DNA of 64,000 nucleotides from JAUIET01 sp045106985 (GTDB lineage Bacteria > Pseudomonadota > Gammaproteobacteria > Pseudomonadales > JAUIET01), in contig JBGCFQ010000020.1 of NCBI GenBank assembly GCA_045106985.1, forward strand, positions 1 to 64,000, read 5' to 3'. Every line of letters starts with the position of its first letter. The stretch's first letter is position 1. The translations under genes were made by a program, and so were the position numbers. Of the stretch, positions 24,390 through 32,655 are shown in pieces. The notes beneath the pieces were generated by a model that worked only from the letters and a program-made list of their open reading frames with translations, was not told the DNA's origin and searched no databases.

Positions 24390-25577
24390 ATGATCAAACC
24401 CCACGGTTCAGACGAACTTAACCCTTTGTATATTTATGACCAGCAACAGCGCGCCGCTTTGCTAGAAGAAGCTAAGGGGCTCCCCAGTATGCTGCTTAAT
24501 TCTGCGGCTGCAGCAAACGCTGTTATGCTCGGTGGTGGCTACTTCAACCCGCTAACAGGCTATATGAACCTCGCAGACGCACTTAGCGTTTCGAAGAAAA
24601 TGGTCACCAACTCTGGTCTGTTTTTTCCTGTCCCGATTCTCAATATGACCGACCAAACAACGGTAAAAGCGGGAGATCGTGTTGCGTTACGAGACCCAAA
24701 CATGGAAGGCAATCCCGTGCTGGCAATTATGGAAGTTGACGCGGTTGAGATGGCTACAGATGAGCAGATTGATTTTATGGCCGAGCAAATTTTCCGCACC
24801 CAAGACGATAGTCACCCAGGTGTTTCTACGTTCAAAGGGCTTGGCAACATCTTATTGTCAGGCCCCATTCAAGTATTGAGCTTCTCTTACTTTCAGGCTG
24901 ACTTTCCCGAGACCTTCCGCACCGCGGTTGAGATACGCGAAGAGATCGCTAAGCATGGGTGGGAAAAAGTAGTGGCCTTTCAAACACGCAACCCTATGCA
25001 TCGAGCACACGAAGAGCTTTGCCGCATGGCAATGGACGACTTACAAGCCGACGGTATTTTGATTCACATGCTATTAGGTAAGCTCAAGCCAGGAGATATT
25101 CCTGCTGAAGTGCGCGATGCCTCTATTCGCAAAATGGTCGAGGTGTACTTCCCAGAGAATACAGTGATGATTACTGGCTATGGTTTTGACATGCTATACG
25201 CTGGGCCGCGCGAGGCCGTGCTGCACGCTGTATTTAGGCAGAATTGCGGGTGTACTCATTTGATTGTTGGACGTGATCACGCTGGCGTGGGTGACTACTA
25301 CGGTGGTTTCGATGCCCAAACTATCTTTGACGATGAAGTGCCTGATAACGCACTGCAACTGGAGATATACAAAGCGGATCACACCGCCTACAGCAAAAAA
25401 TTGAACAGGGTGGTAATGATGCGCGACGCACCTGACCATAGTAAGGAAGACTTCATACTTCTTTCTGGCACCGCCGTGCGGGAAATGCTTGGCAAAGGTA
25501 TCGCTCCACCGCCGGAATTCTCTCGACCAGAAGTCGCAAAAATACTCTCGGATTACTACCAGCAATTGGACAGCTGA
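24390..25577 (+). CDS. sat: Sulfate adenylyltransferase (single-subunit ATP sulfurylase)
   Basis: A 395-residue enzyme making APS from ATP and sulfate, of the homomeric type and not the CysD/CysN type. Seen are FQTRNPMHRAHEELC, with the QxRNPxHxxH catalytic motif near residues 193-202, VGRDHAGVGDYYGGFDAQTIFD near 293-315, with its key GRDHAGVG, and SGTAVREML near 365. ATG 24390 has GGAGA five bases upstream; a TTG at 24378 overlaps that site. This form is shared by assimilatory organisms and by sulfur oxidisers that run it in reverse. Linkage to cysC argues for sulfate activation. A strong terminator follows. Confidence 0.95.
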   Translation: MIKPHGSDELNPLYIYDQQQRAALLEEAKGLPSMLLNSAAAANAVMLGGGYFNPLTGYMNLADALSVSKKMVTNSGLFFPVPILNMTDQTTVKAGDRVALRDPNMEGNPVLAIMEVDAVEMATDEQIDFMAEQIFRTQDDSHPGVSTFKGLGNILLSGPIQVLSFSYFQADFPETFRTAVEIREEIAKHGWEKVVAFQTRNPMHRAHEELCRMAMDDLQADGILIHMLLGKLKPGDIPAEVRDASIRKMVEVYFPENTVMITGYGFDMLYAGPREAVLHAVFRQNCGCTHLIVGRDHAGVGDYYGGFDAQTIFDDEVPDNALQLEIYKADHTAYSKKLNRVVMMRDAPDHSKEDFILLSGTAVREMLGKGIAPPPEFSRPEVAKILSDYYQQLDS

Positions 25578-25621
25578 ATAAGATTGAAGTCTTCTAGACT
25601 AAGTGACGAATAGCTAGAAAT

Positions 25622-25657
25622 AAAAAAGCCCGGTAATCACCGGGCTTTTTTATTTTA
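25622..25657 (+). terminator. Rho-independent terminator of cysC-sat
   Basis: A perfect 13-pair stem, AAAAAAGCCCGGT (25622-25634) with ACCGGGCTTTTTT (25639-25651), closes a four-base AATC loop. The T-run continues as TTTTTTATTTT. The flanking A-run makes it potentially active on both strands. It lies 45 bases after the sat stop codon. Confidence 0.92.
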
Positions 25658-25685
25658 TGTCCCACAATATATATGTCGACACCCA

Positions 25686-25853
25686 TTAAGAATCATAACG
25701 CACGTCTACAGCAAAGCGACGAGGCATCGCGAAGGCTTTAATCACGTGGCCAATATTAGCCGTTTCTCCAAGCTTCAGCGATTGGCTGGTCATCTTGTCC
25801 CTTACGGTCGGCTCGCTAGCGCTCAGAGCGCTAAGCAAATACGAAGCAGCTAT
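25686..25853 (-). pseudogene. Possible C-terminal remnant of a TonB-dependent receptor
   Basis: A minus-strand frame is open from after TAG (25854-25856) to TAA (25686-25688), 55 codons, with no usable start at its beginning. It reads TSQSLKLGETANIGHVIKAF then AMPRRFAVDVRYDS. An ending of PR.(F/Y)...V.Y is typical of the last beta-strand of TonB-dependent receptors, although the final residue is Ser and not Phe. Nothing of the barrel upstream is left. The DNA from 25857 to 26108 shows no other gene. Confidence 0.35.
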
Positions 25854-26108
25854 CTATCGAGCTAACCGCAATTGGTTCTTTTTTGGACAGTTAATGAGCA
25901 TTCGGCTTTGTTACTCGGATTTTTGTAAAAGCGCGATCAGTACGCGGAATTAAGACCCCTAACCTCTGTCTTGCAGAAAGGAAAGCCGGCCCAAGCTAAG
26001 GCAAGTCTTCTTATTGCTATAATGCTATTAAGTTTGGAATTTAGATCGAAAACGCGCCATCATTCAAATCTGTACCTAATAAGCAACAGTCTTTTAAACT
26101 CACACCTT

Positions 26109-26522
26109 ATGCTAGAAATATCCAACGCAGTATCCATACCGGACGATGAAATCACCTTATCAGCTATTCGCTCGCAGGGCGCTGGCGGTCAGAATGTTAA
26201 CAAAGTGTCTTCTGCGATACATTTGCGATTTGATATCAATACGTCGTCCCTGCCCGATTATTACAAGCAACGCCTTATGGCACTTAAAGACCAGCGAATT
26301 AACAAAGACGGCGTGGTTGTTATCAAGGCTCAGCAATTTCGAACACAAGACAAAAATCGAAGTGATGCTCTCGCGAGGCTGCAATTACTAATACGCTCAG
26401 CGGTGGCGGTAGTCAAAAATCGGCGACCAACTCGTGTATCAAAAGGAGCAAAGCGAAGGCGTACAGACGACAAAACCCGGCGTGGAAAAACTAAAACTCT
26501 GCGCGGTAAAGTGCTGGATTAG
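26109..26522 (+). CDS. arfB: Alternative ribosome-rescue factor ArfB (GGQ peptidyl-tRNA hydrolase)
   Basis: A 137-residue protein that rescues ribosomes stalled on non-stop mRNA by hydrolysing peptidyl-tRNA. The catalytic GGQ lies at residues 26-28 in SQGAGGQNVNKVSSAIHLRFD, with key motif GAGGQNVNK. The C-terminal basic tail (RPTRVSKGAKRRRTDDKTRR and onward) is the part that enters the empty mRNA channel. Length equals E. coli ArfB (YaeJ, 140). The frame extends upstream to 25971 but the family N-terminus is MLEIS at 26109. It is monocistronic and ends 49 bases before the end of the GAF-TetR gene on the other strand. Confidence 0.93.
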   Translation: MLEISNAVSIPDDEITLSAIRSQGAGGQNVNKVSSAIHLRFDINTSSLPDYYKQRLMALKDQRINKDGVVVIKAQQFRTQDKNRSDALARLQLLIRSAVAVVKNRRPTRVSKGAKRRRTDDKTRRGKTKTLRGKVLD

Positions 26523-26571
26523 GAGTTGCGCGTTTTAAAGCCGCAGAACACAGCGGCCACACAAGCGGACA

Positions 26572-27720
26572 TCAAGCTGGCAACACTATCAATGATTCAA
26601 GCACTGCTTGGCGAAAACTAGCATTTTCAGGCACATCTTTGCCGTTGAACAGGAACGCGCCTGCTAGCGTCGCCAGCGCTAGCGCGGCTTTACTTGAGGC
26701 CGCCTCCTCGCTGAGCTGCGAGTTAGCTTCCAGAACGGTTTTCTTAAAAAAACGCAGCGCCGTATTGTTTAACTCCTGAATGCCTTCTGCTATGGCCGGA
26801 TCCCTCGCGCTCATCGCCCAGAATTCCCGGGTAAGATGGAATGATTCTTCAACAGACCCTTGATCCAAAACGTGCTGCGCTACGGCGATAATTCTGTCAT
26901 TAGGGTTAGGCAGCGTCGCTACTGTTTCTTGCAGATAGAGGTCAACGCTAATCATCACCGACTCCAATATAGCTAACATTAGGGTTTTACGATCAGCATA
27001 ATAGTGCTGCAGGTGCCCGAGGCTAATATTTGATGCTTTTGCTACTTTTCGGACAGAGAAACCCGCCGCTCCCTCTGTTGCGAGTAGGTGGCTTGCTTCA
27101 TGTAATATTCTGGACATTGCCCCGGCTGCTGTTGGGCTTTCTGCGATAGGCATGGATACCTTGGTACTGGCTTCTGCAACCAGTAAATCCACAACAACAC
27201 CAGATAAGCGGGCCAGAGCTTCATTCTGCTCTGGGCTCGCCGCTTTACTCTCAGTATCAAGTACACACAGCGCGCCAATGAGCGCGCCATCTGCGGTCTT
27301 CAAGGGTGAACCTGCGTAAAAACGCAAATTAGGGCTAGATGTTACCAGGGGATTAGTTTGAAAATTAAGGTCTTGGCTCGCATCTGGAATCAACATGAGC
27401 GCTTCACTGCGGATTGTGCGATCGCAAAATGCGACTTCTCGCGGTGTCTCGCGAATATCTCCCAAAACAGCACTAGGGTCGTAACTGGCTTTGAACCATT
27501 GACGATCGCCATCAACCAAGGTAATTAGAGCCATTGACGCGTCATACAAGCCAGCCGCTGCTTTTACGATACCGTCTAGAGCCGGGTTTGGAGAACTGTC
27601 TAATAAGCCAAGCGAATGGAGCGCAACCAATCTATGCGCCTCTGTATGCGGTTCTGGAGAGAATAGCTCACTCTCTTGGTCTTTATTTTTTTCTCGACTT
27701 TCTCGGTCCGTACTGTCCAT
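26572..27720 (-). CDS. GAF-domain/TetR-type HTH fusion transcriptional regulator
   Basis: A 382-residue regulator with an unusual order. Residues ~35-185 form a GAF sensor domain of the kind found in light- or redox-responsive proteins: ALITLVDGDRQWFKASY, REVAFCDRTIRS, and FYAGSPLKTADGALIGALCVLD, quoted by its key FYAGSPL....G..IGALCV. Residues ~200-250 form a TetR HTH (GAAGFSVRKVAKASNISLGH followed by LQHYYADRKTLM). Residues 255-380 form a helical TetR-like C-terminal ligand domain. TetR proteins normally carry the HTH at the N-terminus, so the GAF domain is an addition. A near-palindrome at 27819-27835, about 100 bases upstream, could be its own operator. Target and ligand are unknown. Confidence 0.83.
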   Translation of the reverse strand: MDSTDRESREKNKDQESELFSPEPHTEAHRLVALHSLGLLDSSPNPALDGIVKAAAGLYDASMALITLVDGDRQWFKASYDPSAVLGDIRETPREVAFCDRTIRSEALMLIPDASQDLNFQTNPLVTSSPNLRFYAGSPLKTADGALIGALCVLDTESKAASPEQNEALARLSGVVVDLLVAEASTKVSMPIAESPTAAGAMSRILHEASHLLATEGAAGFSVRKVAKASNISLGHLQHYYADRKTLMLAILESVMISVDLYLQETVATLPNPNDRIIAVAQHVLDQGSVEESFHLTREFWAMSARDPAIAEGIQELNNTALRFFKKTVLEANSQLSEEAASSKAALALATLAGAFLFNGKDVPENASFRQAVLESLIVLPA

Positions 27721-27818
27721 GCGTTCCCCCTACACTAGATCCATCTAATACGAGATCAGCAATAGTACACGACGAGTAAGGTTTCCACCATCTATTGTCG
27801 CGTTATTCAATCGCGATA

Positions 27819-27835
27819 GGTAACTGTCAGTAACC
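27819..27835. promoter_or_regulatory. Near-palindrome upstream of the GAF-TetR gene
   Basis: GGTAACTG-T-CAGTAACC at 27819-27835 is symmetrical apart from one A-A position per half. It lies about 100 bases upstream of the regulator start on the minus strand. TetR-family proteins commonly bind such 15-20 base dyads in front of their own gene. This is a candidate only. Confidence 0.35.
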
Positions 27836-27983
27836 GGCCCATCTAGCAAACTGTGTTAAATCGGGGTCGGGAGAGCTAATTACATTAAAAATGGACGGTG
27901 GCACCGATGCGGAGTGTGATGTAAGAGAAAAAGGGCGGAGTGGTTAGGAAGGTATGACCACGGTACGAATGACCTACAAGAAG

Positions 27984-28021
27984 ACCAATCGGCAGCCTAA
28001 ATAGTTAGGCTGCCGATTGGT
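27984..28021 (-). terminator. Perfect 17-pair hairpin downstream of fimV
   Basis: ACCAATCGGCAGCCTAA (27984-28000) and TTAGGCTGCCGATTGGT (28005-28021) pair perfectly around an ATAG loop. It starts 10 bases after the fimV stop codon on the minus strand. There is no following T-run, so termination may need help, or the hairpin may protect the transcript 3' end. Confidence 0.65.
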
Positions 28022-28031
28022 TTAGCGCTTA

Positions 28032-30548
28032 CTAATCGAGACTAAGTAACATTTCCTTTGCTTGCTGCTTTTGTAACGCGGTGCCAGTTTCCATCATCGC
28101 CTTCAACACTGCTCTTGCGGCAGCGGGCTTACCGTCGCTAATAAGCTGATCGGCTGACTGCAGCGAGATTTCAAAATCGGCAGCATTTTCTTCATGTTCT
28201 GGCTCACCTTCGGCAAATTCCTCGGCACCGTCCATAAGGTCGCCGTCAGTTAATCCAAAATCAGCACTAGTGTCGCCCAGGACTTCTGGGGTCGCAAATT
28301 CACTGGAAGAAAACGTCTCATTGGATACGTCCTCAGACTCGAATGAGTCATTATATCGCTTCACTGCAACTAGACTGACGCTAGACAGATCTGCTGTCTC
28401 TGTACTTTCTAAGGTATCGTCGAGGTCTAAGGTGTCATCAAGTAGCATTTCTGATGGCGTAGAGAATTCTTCGATGTCGTCTAACTCGCCAATGTTGTCT
28501 ATGCCGTCGATGTTATCTAAGTCATCAAGTGAATCAAGCTCTGCCTCAGATACCGGTTCAACGAATTCGTCTGCCTGCAACTCAACCAGTCGATCCAAAG
28601 TCTCTCGGGCGGCGTCATCGTTTCCAGCTGCGGTGTGAACTTCAACCAGTTTCTGCAACAGGTCCACTCTGCCGGGCTCTGCCAAAATCGCTGAATTCAA
28701 TAATTCAGCGGCTTCAGGGAAGCGACCATAAGCGAAGTAAATATCTGCTTCTTTTAAAGGATCATTGTTTTCTTCGTCATATTCAGAAGCATCGTCAAGT
28801 AGCTCTTCATCTTCAACTTCCGTATGCAAAGCCAGGTTAGCGTCGTCTTCCTGTCTAAGCTCTTGCGGCGGCGGAACTTGTCGTTCCTCTGGCAGGTCAA
28901 ATTCTTCCTCAATATAGTCGTCTTCGTCTTCACGGCGCTTGCGCGCGAAGAGGAGCAAGCCGATTGCAGCTATTACCCCTGCGATGGCAGCGATTCCTTT
29001 CCAGCCCATCAAGCTATCTAATAGACTCGATTGCGACTTATCATCCTGCTCGGACGATCTGGCATCTACCTGCTCTAAAGGTTGAGCTTCTACTTCTTCG
29101 AATTCTCTATCGGGATCTTCTGCAGCGTCAAAATCAAGTTCATCGCTATCGGAGCTGTCTGAGACTGTTTCATTTTCGTCAAGATCCGTCTCTTCAATCG
29201 AAGGCTCTTCAACATCAATCAAAGCCGGATCGAAGTTCGGGTCTTCTGCCAGCCTTGACTGCAATGTTGCTAGCTGGGCATTTAGTACTTTCAGCTTATT
29301 CCTTAGATCGGATACTACTTGATCTTTTTCCTGAATTTCATCGGATAGCTCGGCGCTATTACGTTGGGCGTCTTCCAATTGTTGTAGCGCGCGCTCAAGC
29401 TGTCGGTTCATCGCAGCAATGTCTTCGTCGCTACTGCTGTTATTCAGCATTGCACTTCCGTCGCTTGTGCTCAGCGTTAGCGATGGGTTTGAATTGGACT
29501 TCGGCACATTAGACGAAGAAGCCTCAGGTCTAGCATCGAGCTGACGCACGGCCCCCTTCTCTTCTTCCCACACTCTAATTTGATCGATTATTTCTCGTCT
29601 GGCAGCGTCGCCACCATTTGATCTAACGTCGCTTTCTGCAGGAATTCTTAGTACCTGACCCACTTTTAGTCGGTTAACATTATTGTTAACAAAGGCAGAA
29701 GGGTTCAGTTGCTGCAAGGCAAGCAGAGTTTGGTAAATACTCACGTCGTCGGCAGGCCGCACGCGGTTCGCTATACGCCAAAGTACGTCGCCCCTCTCCG
29801 TTGTGTAGGTTTCGTCCTGAGCGACAGCTGAGGGAGTGTAGCTAGAGACTGTATCTCCCTGTGCAACAACCGGGGCCGGCTCATCGATTGACGCATCAAT
29901 ACCGTCGAGTTCAGCTTCTGTGCCGGGCGCTTCTTCAAAAACAAGCTCCGCGGCTTCTTCTGCCATTACCTCTGGCTCGGGTCGCGCCGGCATAGCTGGT
30001 GACTTGTCAGCCTCAGGTTCACTCGGCTGCGACTCATCCGACTCGGTTACTATTGAGTCTGCGCTTGGATCGATTGTTGCTACCGAGCTTTCAACTGCCG
30101 GCGAATCTACTTCGGCTTGTTGATCTACAAACACGCCGTTGCCGCCTTCGGTGAAGCTGCGTTCGTCGGTATCAACCATAAACTGTTTCAAGCGGCGACC
30201 GCTTGGCCACCGTGCCTCAAGTAACAGCTGCCATTCGTTTTGGCTAATCGCTACGGGACTACTTACTTGAATCACGCCGCCGTCGCGACCATTAAGGATC
30301 ACATCGTAGCTAAGCTGTTGAAGAAACTCCCCTCTAGCAACTTTCGCTTGCTTGTATTCGACTTCGTTTGCTAAGGCTACCGCAATATCAATGGGGCGCA
30401 ATCGACCCACCTCAGTAAGCTCAATGTCGGCTTTAAATGGTTCATCTTCTCCCGATAAAACGCGTATGTTTCCGAGCTCGAGTGCATTGACCTGACTGGC
30501 TAGCAACAGGCTGCTTAGCCCGATGACCGGTAATGAATATCGCGACAT
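28032..30548 (-). CDS. fimV: FimV/HubP family polar organiser protein
   Basis: An 838-residue inner-membrane protein that organises the cell pole, type IV pili or chemotaxis. The signal peptide ends near VNALELG. A conserved N-terminal domain reads ALELGNIRVLSGEDEPFKADIEL with FMVDTDERSF at its end. A LysM peptidoglycan-binding domain lies near 243-300 (RGDVLWRIANRVRPADDVS), a coiled coil near 385-430, and a single membrane helix near 513-533 (GIAAIAGVIAAIGLLLFA). Then follows a very acidic cytoplasmic region with TPR-like repeats near 600-660 (ADIYFAYGRFPEAAELLNSAI). The C-terminal FimV domain contains LQSADQLISDGKPAAARAVL. Asp/Glu richness is normal for this family. It stands alone and ends before a strong hairpin. 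Confidence 0.92.
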   Translation of the reverse strand: MSRYSLPVIGLSSLLLASQVNALELGNIRVLSGEDEPFKADIELTEVGRLRPIDIAVALANEVEYKQAKVARGEFLQQLSYDVILNGRDGGVIQVSSPVAISQNEWQLLLEARWPSGRRLKQFMVDTDERSFTEGGNGVFVDQQAEVDSPAVESSVATIDPSADSIVTESDESQPSEPEADKSPAMPARPEPEVMAEEAAELVFEEAPGTEAELDGIDASIDEPAPVVAQGDTVSSYTPSAVAQDETYTTERGDVLWRIANRVRPADDVSIYQTLLALQQLNPSAFVNNNVNRLKVGQVLRIPAESDVRSNGGDAARREIIDQIRVWEEEKGAVRQLDARPEASSSNVPKSNSNPSLTLSTSDGSAMLNNSSSDEDIAAMNRQLERALQQLEDAQRNSAELSDEIQEKDQVVSDLRNKLKVLNAQLATLQSRLAEDPNFDPALIDVEEPSIEETDLDENETVSDSSDSDELDFDAAEDPDREFEEVEAQPLEQVDARSSEQDDKSQSSLLDSLMGWKGIAAIAGVIAAIGLLLFARKRREDEDDYIEEEFDLPEERQVPPPQELRQEDDANLALHTEVEDEELLDDASEYDEENNDPLKEADIYFAYGRFPEAAELLNSAILAEPGRVDLLQKLVEVHTAAGNDDAARETLDRLVELQADEFVEPVSEAELDSLDDLDNIDGIDNIGELDDIEEFSTPSEMLLDDTLDLDDTLESTETADLSSVSLVAVKRYNDSFESEDVSNETFSSSEFATPEVLGDTSADFGLTDGDLMDGAEEFAEGEPEHEENAADFEISLQSADQLISDGKPAAARAVLKAMMETGTALQKQQAKEMLLSLD

Positions 30549-31004
30549 TTGATTTGGCTCTAAATAACTTGTCTGATTCTAATTTTATTAAGCACACTCC
30601 GTTTGTTCTCCGACAAACTTTGGTGGTTTGTTTTTAGTATCGACACTAGAGGCGAGTTTCTCCATGTTATCTGGCATTTTGTGTGTGAACGGGGTCACAC
30701 TATTAGGGCTTTTTATAGGCTGCCGTGTGATAAATGCACGAATTGAATGATAATTCGTCGATGCGTTGCACTTACGACAGCGGTCCGCGTTAGTGTTGAG
30801 CAGGTATTAAATAGCTCTACGACAAGGCCAGTTCAGATGACGAATATGCCGAAACGTTGCAGTCCTTGGGACTTACCAGCTAAGCGTAACTTAATCGTCA
30901 AAGCTAAACCGTTTTGCATTTTGCGAGTTAAGCATAGTGCGACATACCCCATGCAAGGCAATCAGCCAAATGAGATAGAGCCGCGGCTGGGCTCTATGAC
31001 CTAG
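30549..31004. other. 456-base intergenic region between fimV and the sulfatase
   Basis: No supported gene is present. The part next to 30548 is the upstream DNA of fimV. A hairpin near 30975-30997 belongs to the sulfatase end. An 85-codon plus-strand frame at 30747-31004 has no family resemblance, no ribosome-binding site and an irregular composition. Confidence 0.5.
30975..30997 (-). terminator. Hairpin after the arylsulfatase gene
   Basis: ATAGAGCC (30975-30982) and GGCTCTAT (30990-30997) form a perfect eight-pair stem with a GC-rich seven-base loop. It begins eight bases past the sulfatase stop codon on the minus strand. The following sequence, CTCATTTGG, is only weakly T-rich. Confidence 0.5.
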
Positions 31005-32639
31005 CTACTTATTTTGAGCACAGAGCCCGCCGAGGTACCATTTTGTCTCGCAATCATAGACGAGCCGTCCGCGCTCACCATGCTGCATATCAAGTACCCT
31101 GTTAATCATAGGTGATGGCGCCATGCCAGGCGCGGTCTGTTCTTGCAAATCGGCGATCGGGATTGGGTAGCTCGCCCAATCAAGAGGCGCTCTCCAACCA
31201 GGAGGGGGTATTAACTGTGAGCGAGTGCCGCTGATAGGATACAGTGCCCGCCAATCCCGAATTTTTTCAGCAAGCTCCGCTACTTTATCGGCTTGGGTTG
31301 GAGCCAGATTATTGTACTCGTTGGGGTCTTGGCTTATTTGAAACAGATGATTAGTCACTGTTGTGGTGAGCTGATCTTGCTCAATTTCTTGTACCAACTT
31401 CCACTCGTCATTGAAGACAGTTAAATTAAAGTGACCGTAGATTGGCGTCTCCGAGGCAAAAAAAACGTACTCATCTCTTGGCGCAGGCTTGCCACTGGAA
31501 ATGCTCTGCCAAAGGCTGGTTCCATCGAGGGGAAAATTGTTTTCAGCTTTCACACCGGCTGCCTCGGCGAGTGTCGGAAACACATCCATCGCCGTCATAA
31601 TATGATCCAGTTTCGAGCCTGCCGGTATCTGGCCTGGCCATCGCATAAGCGATACAACACGTATTCCACCTTCAAAGGTTTCGCCTTTGCCGCCACGCAA
31701 AGGGTGATTGTCTGCGCCACCTACAGAGTATGCAGCGCCGCCGTTATCGCTAAAGAACAACACGATTGTGTTGTCGGTTATGTTTTCCGAGTCCAGCGTG
31801 TTCAACACTTGCATAACTGCTTGGTCCATACCATCAACAACAGCGGCGTACATAGGCCGTGCGCTTTTTTGCATCAATAACTTTGACATACGGCGCGTGC
31901 CATCGGTCTGCTCGCTGCGCGCTGGCCTTAAATCGGTATTGATGTCCTTGTACTTATCCTGCAATTCTTGAGGCGCATCTAAGGGCGTGTGCGGCGCAAT
32001 AAACGGCATATACATAAAAAATGGTTTGGTTTTATCGCGCTTTCGAATATAGCGACTTGCTTCATCGGCTAACAGGAAGGTTTCATAACCATCTGCCTCT
32101 ATAGACTCACCATTCAGCTGGAAGTCTTTACCACCCTGATTTGCAAACGGAGGATAAAAACCCACTTCTGTATGCAGGTGCCCGTAGAAATGTTCGAAAC
32201 CCCTGTTATTAGGATGGTAGGTTTGCTGAGCATGGCCAAGATGCCACTTGCCCACCATTGCCGTTTGATACCCAGCATTGAGAAAGCTCTGAGGCATAAA
32301 GTGCTCATCAGGGTGAATACCAGTAGTGTCCCACGCCATGATGACCGCATAGGCTACGCCAAGTCTCATGGGGTTGCGCCCTGTCATCAAGGCTGCCCGT
32401 GTTGGCGAACATATTGGTGTTGTATAGAAGCGATTGAGTTGCATACCCTCGCGCGCAAGTCGGTCTAAAGCCGGCGTATCAATGTCCCCACCGTGATAGC
32501 CAACATCATTCCAACCCAAATCGTCGGCGACAAAAACAATGACATTGGGTTGATCGGTGCTTGACCGCTCCGCCGCATGAAGTGTGTGCATGCACATCAC
32601 ACAAATAAGAGCGCAAAACCAGTGGAGAGCTTTAGACAT
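31005..32639 (-). CDS. Arylsulfatase (formylglycine sulfatase family), exported
   Basis: A 544-residue sulfatase with an N-terminal signal peptide (HWFCALICVMCMHTLHA). The metal-binding start NVIVFVADDLGWNDVGYHG supplies Asp39 and Asp40. The formylglycine motif C-S-P-T-R is at residues 77-81 in TTPICSPTRAALMTGR. GKWHLGH near residue 135 and FFSDNGG near 310 give further active-site residues. The C-terminal subdomain resembles arylsulfatases A/B. The active Cys must be oxidised by a formylglycine-generating enzyme, which is not encoded in this window. It would release sulfate from sulfated organics in the periplasm. It lies 16 bases after gor on the same strand, so it may be co-transcribed. 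Confidence 0.92.
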   Translation of the reverse strand: MSKALHWFCALICVMCMHTLHAAERSSTDQPNVIVFVADDLGWNDVGYHGGDIDTPALDRLAREGMQLNRFYTTPICSPTRAALMTGRNPMRLGVAYAVIMAWDTTGIHPDEHFMPQSFLNAGYQTAMVGKWHLGHAQQTYHPNNRGFEHFYGHLHTEVGFYPPFANQGGKDFQLNGESIEADGYETFLLADEASRYIRKRDKTKPFFMYMPFIAPHTPLDAPQELQDKYKDINTDLRPARSEQTDGTRRMSKLLMQKSARPMYAAVVDGMDQAVMQVLNTLDSENITDNTIVLFFSDNGGAAYSVGGADNHPLRGGKGETFEGGIRVVSLMRWPGQIPAGSKLDHIMTAMDVFPTLAEAAGVKAENNFPLDGTSLWQSISSGKPAPRDEYVFFASETPIYGHFNLTVFNDEWKLVQEIEQDQLTTTVTNHLFQISQDPNEYNNLAPTQADKVAELAEKIRDWRALYPISGTRSQLIPPPGWRAPLDWASYPIPIADLQEQTAPGMAPSPMINRVLDMQHGERGRLVYDCETKWYLGGLCAQNK

Positions 32640-32655
32640 AAGTTTTTATAGCGAG

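Noticed and set aside
25971..26108. Extended N-terminus for arfB
   Set aside because: Family proteins begin at the ATG 26109 equivalent, and the extra 46 residues look like translated non-coding DNA.
30747..31004. 85-codon plus-strand frame between fimV and the sulfatase
   Set aside because: No ribosome-binding site, irregular composition, overlap with the sulfatase hairpin, and no family resemblance.
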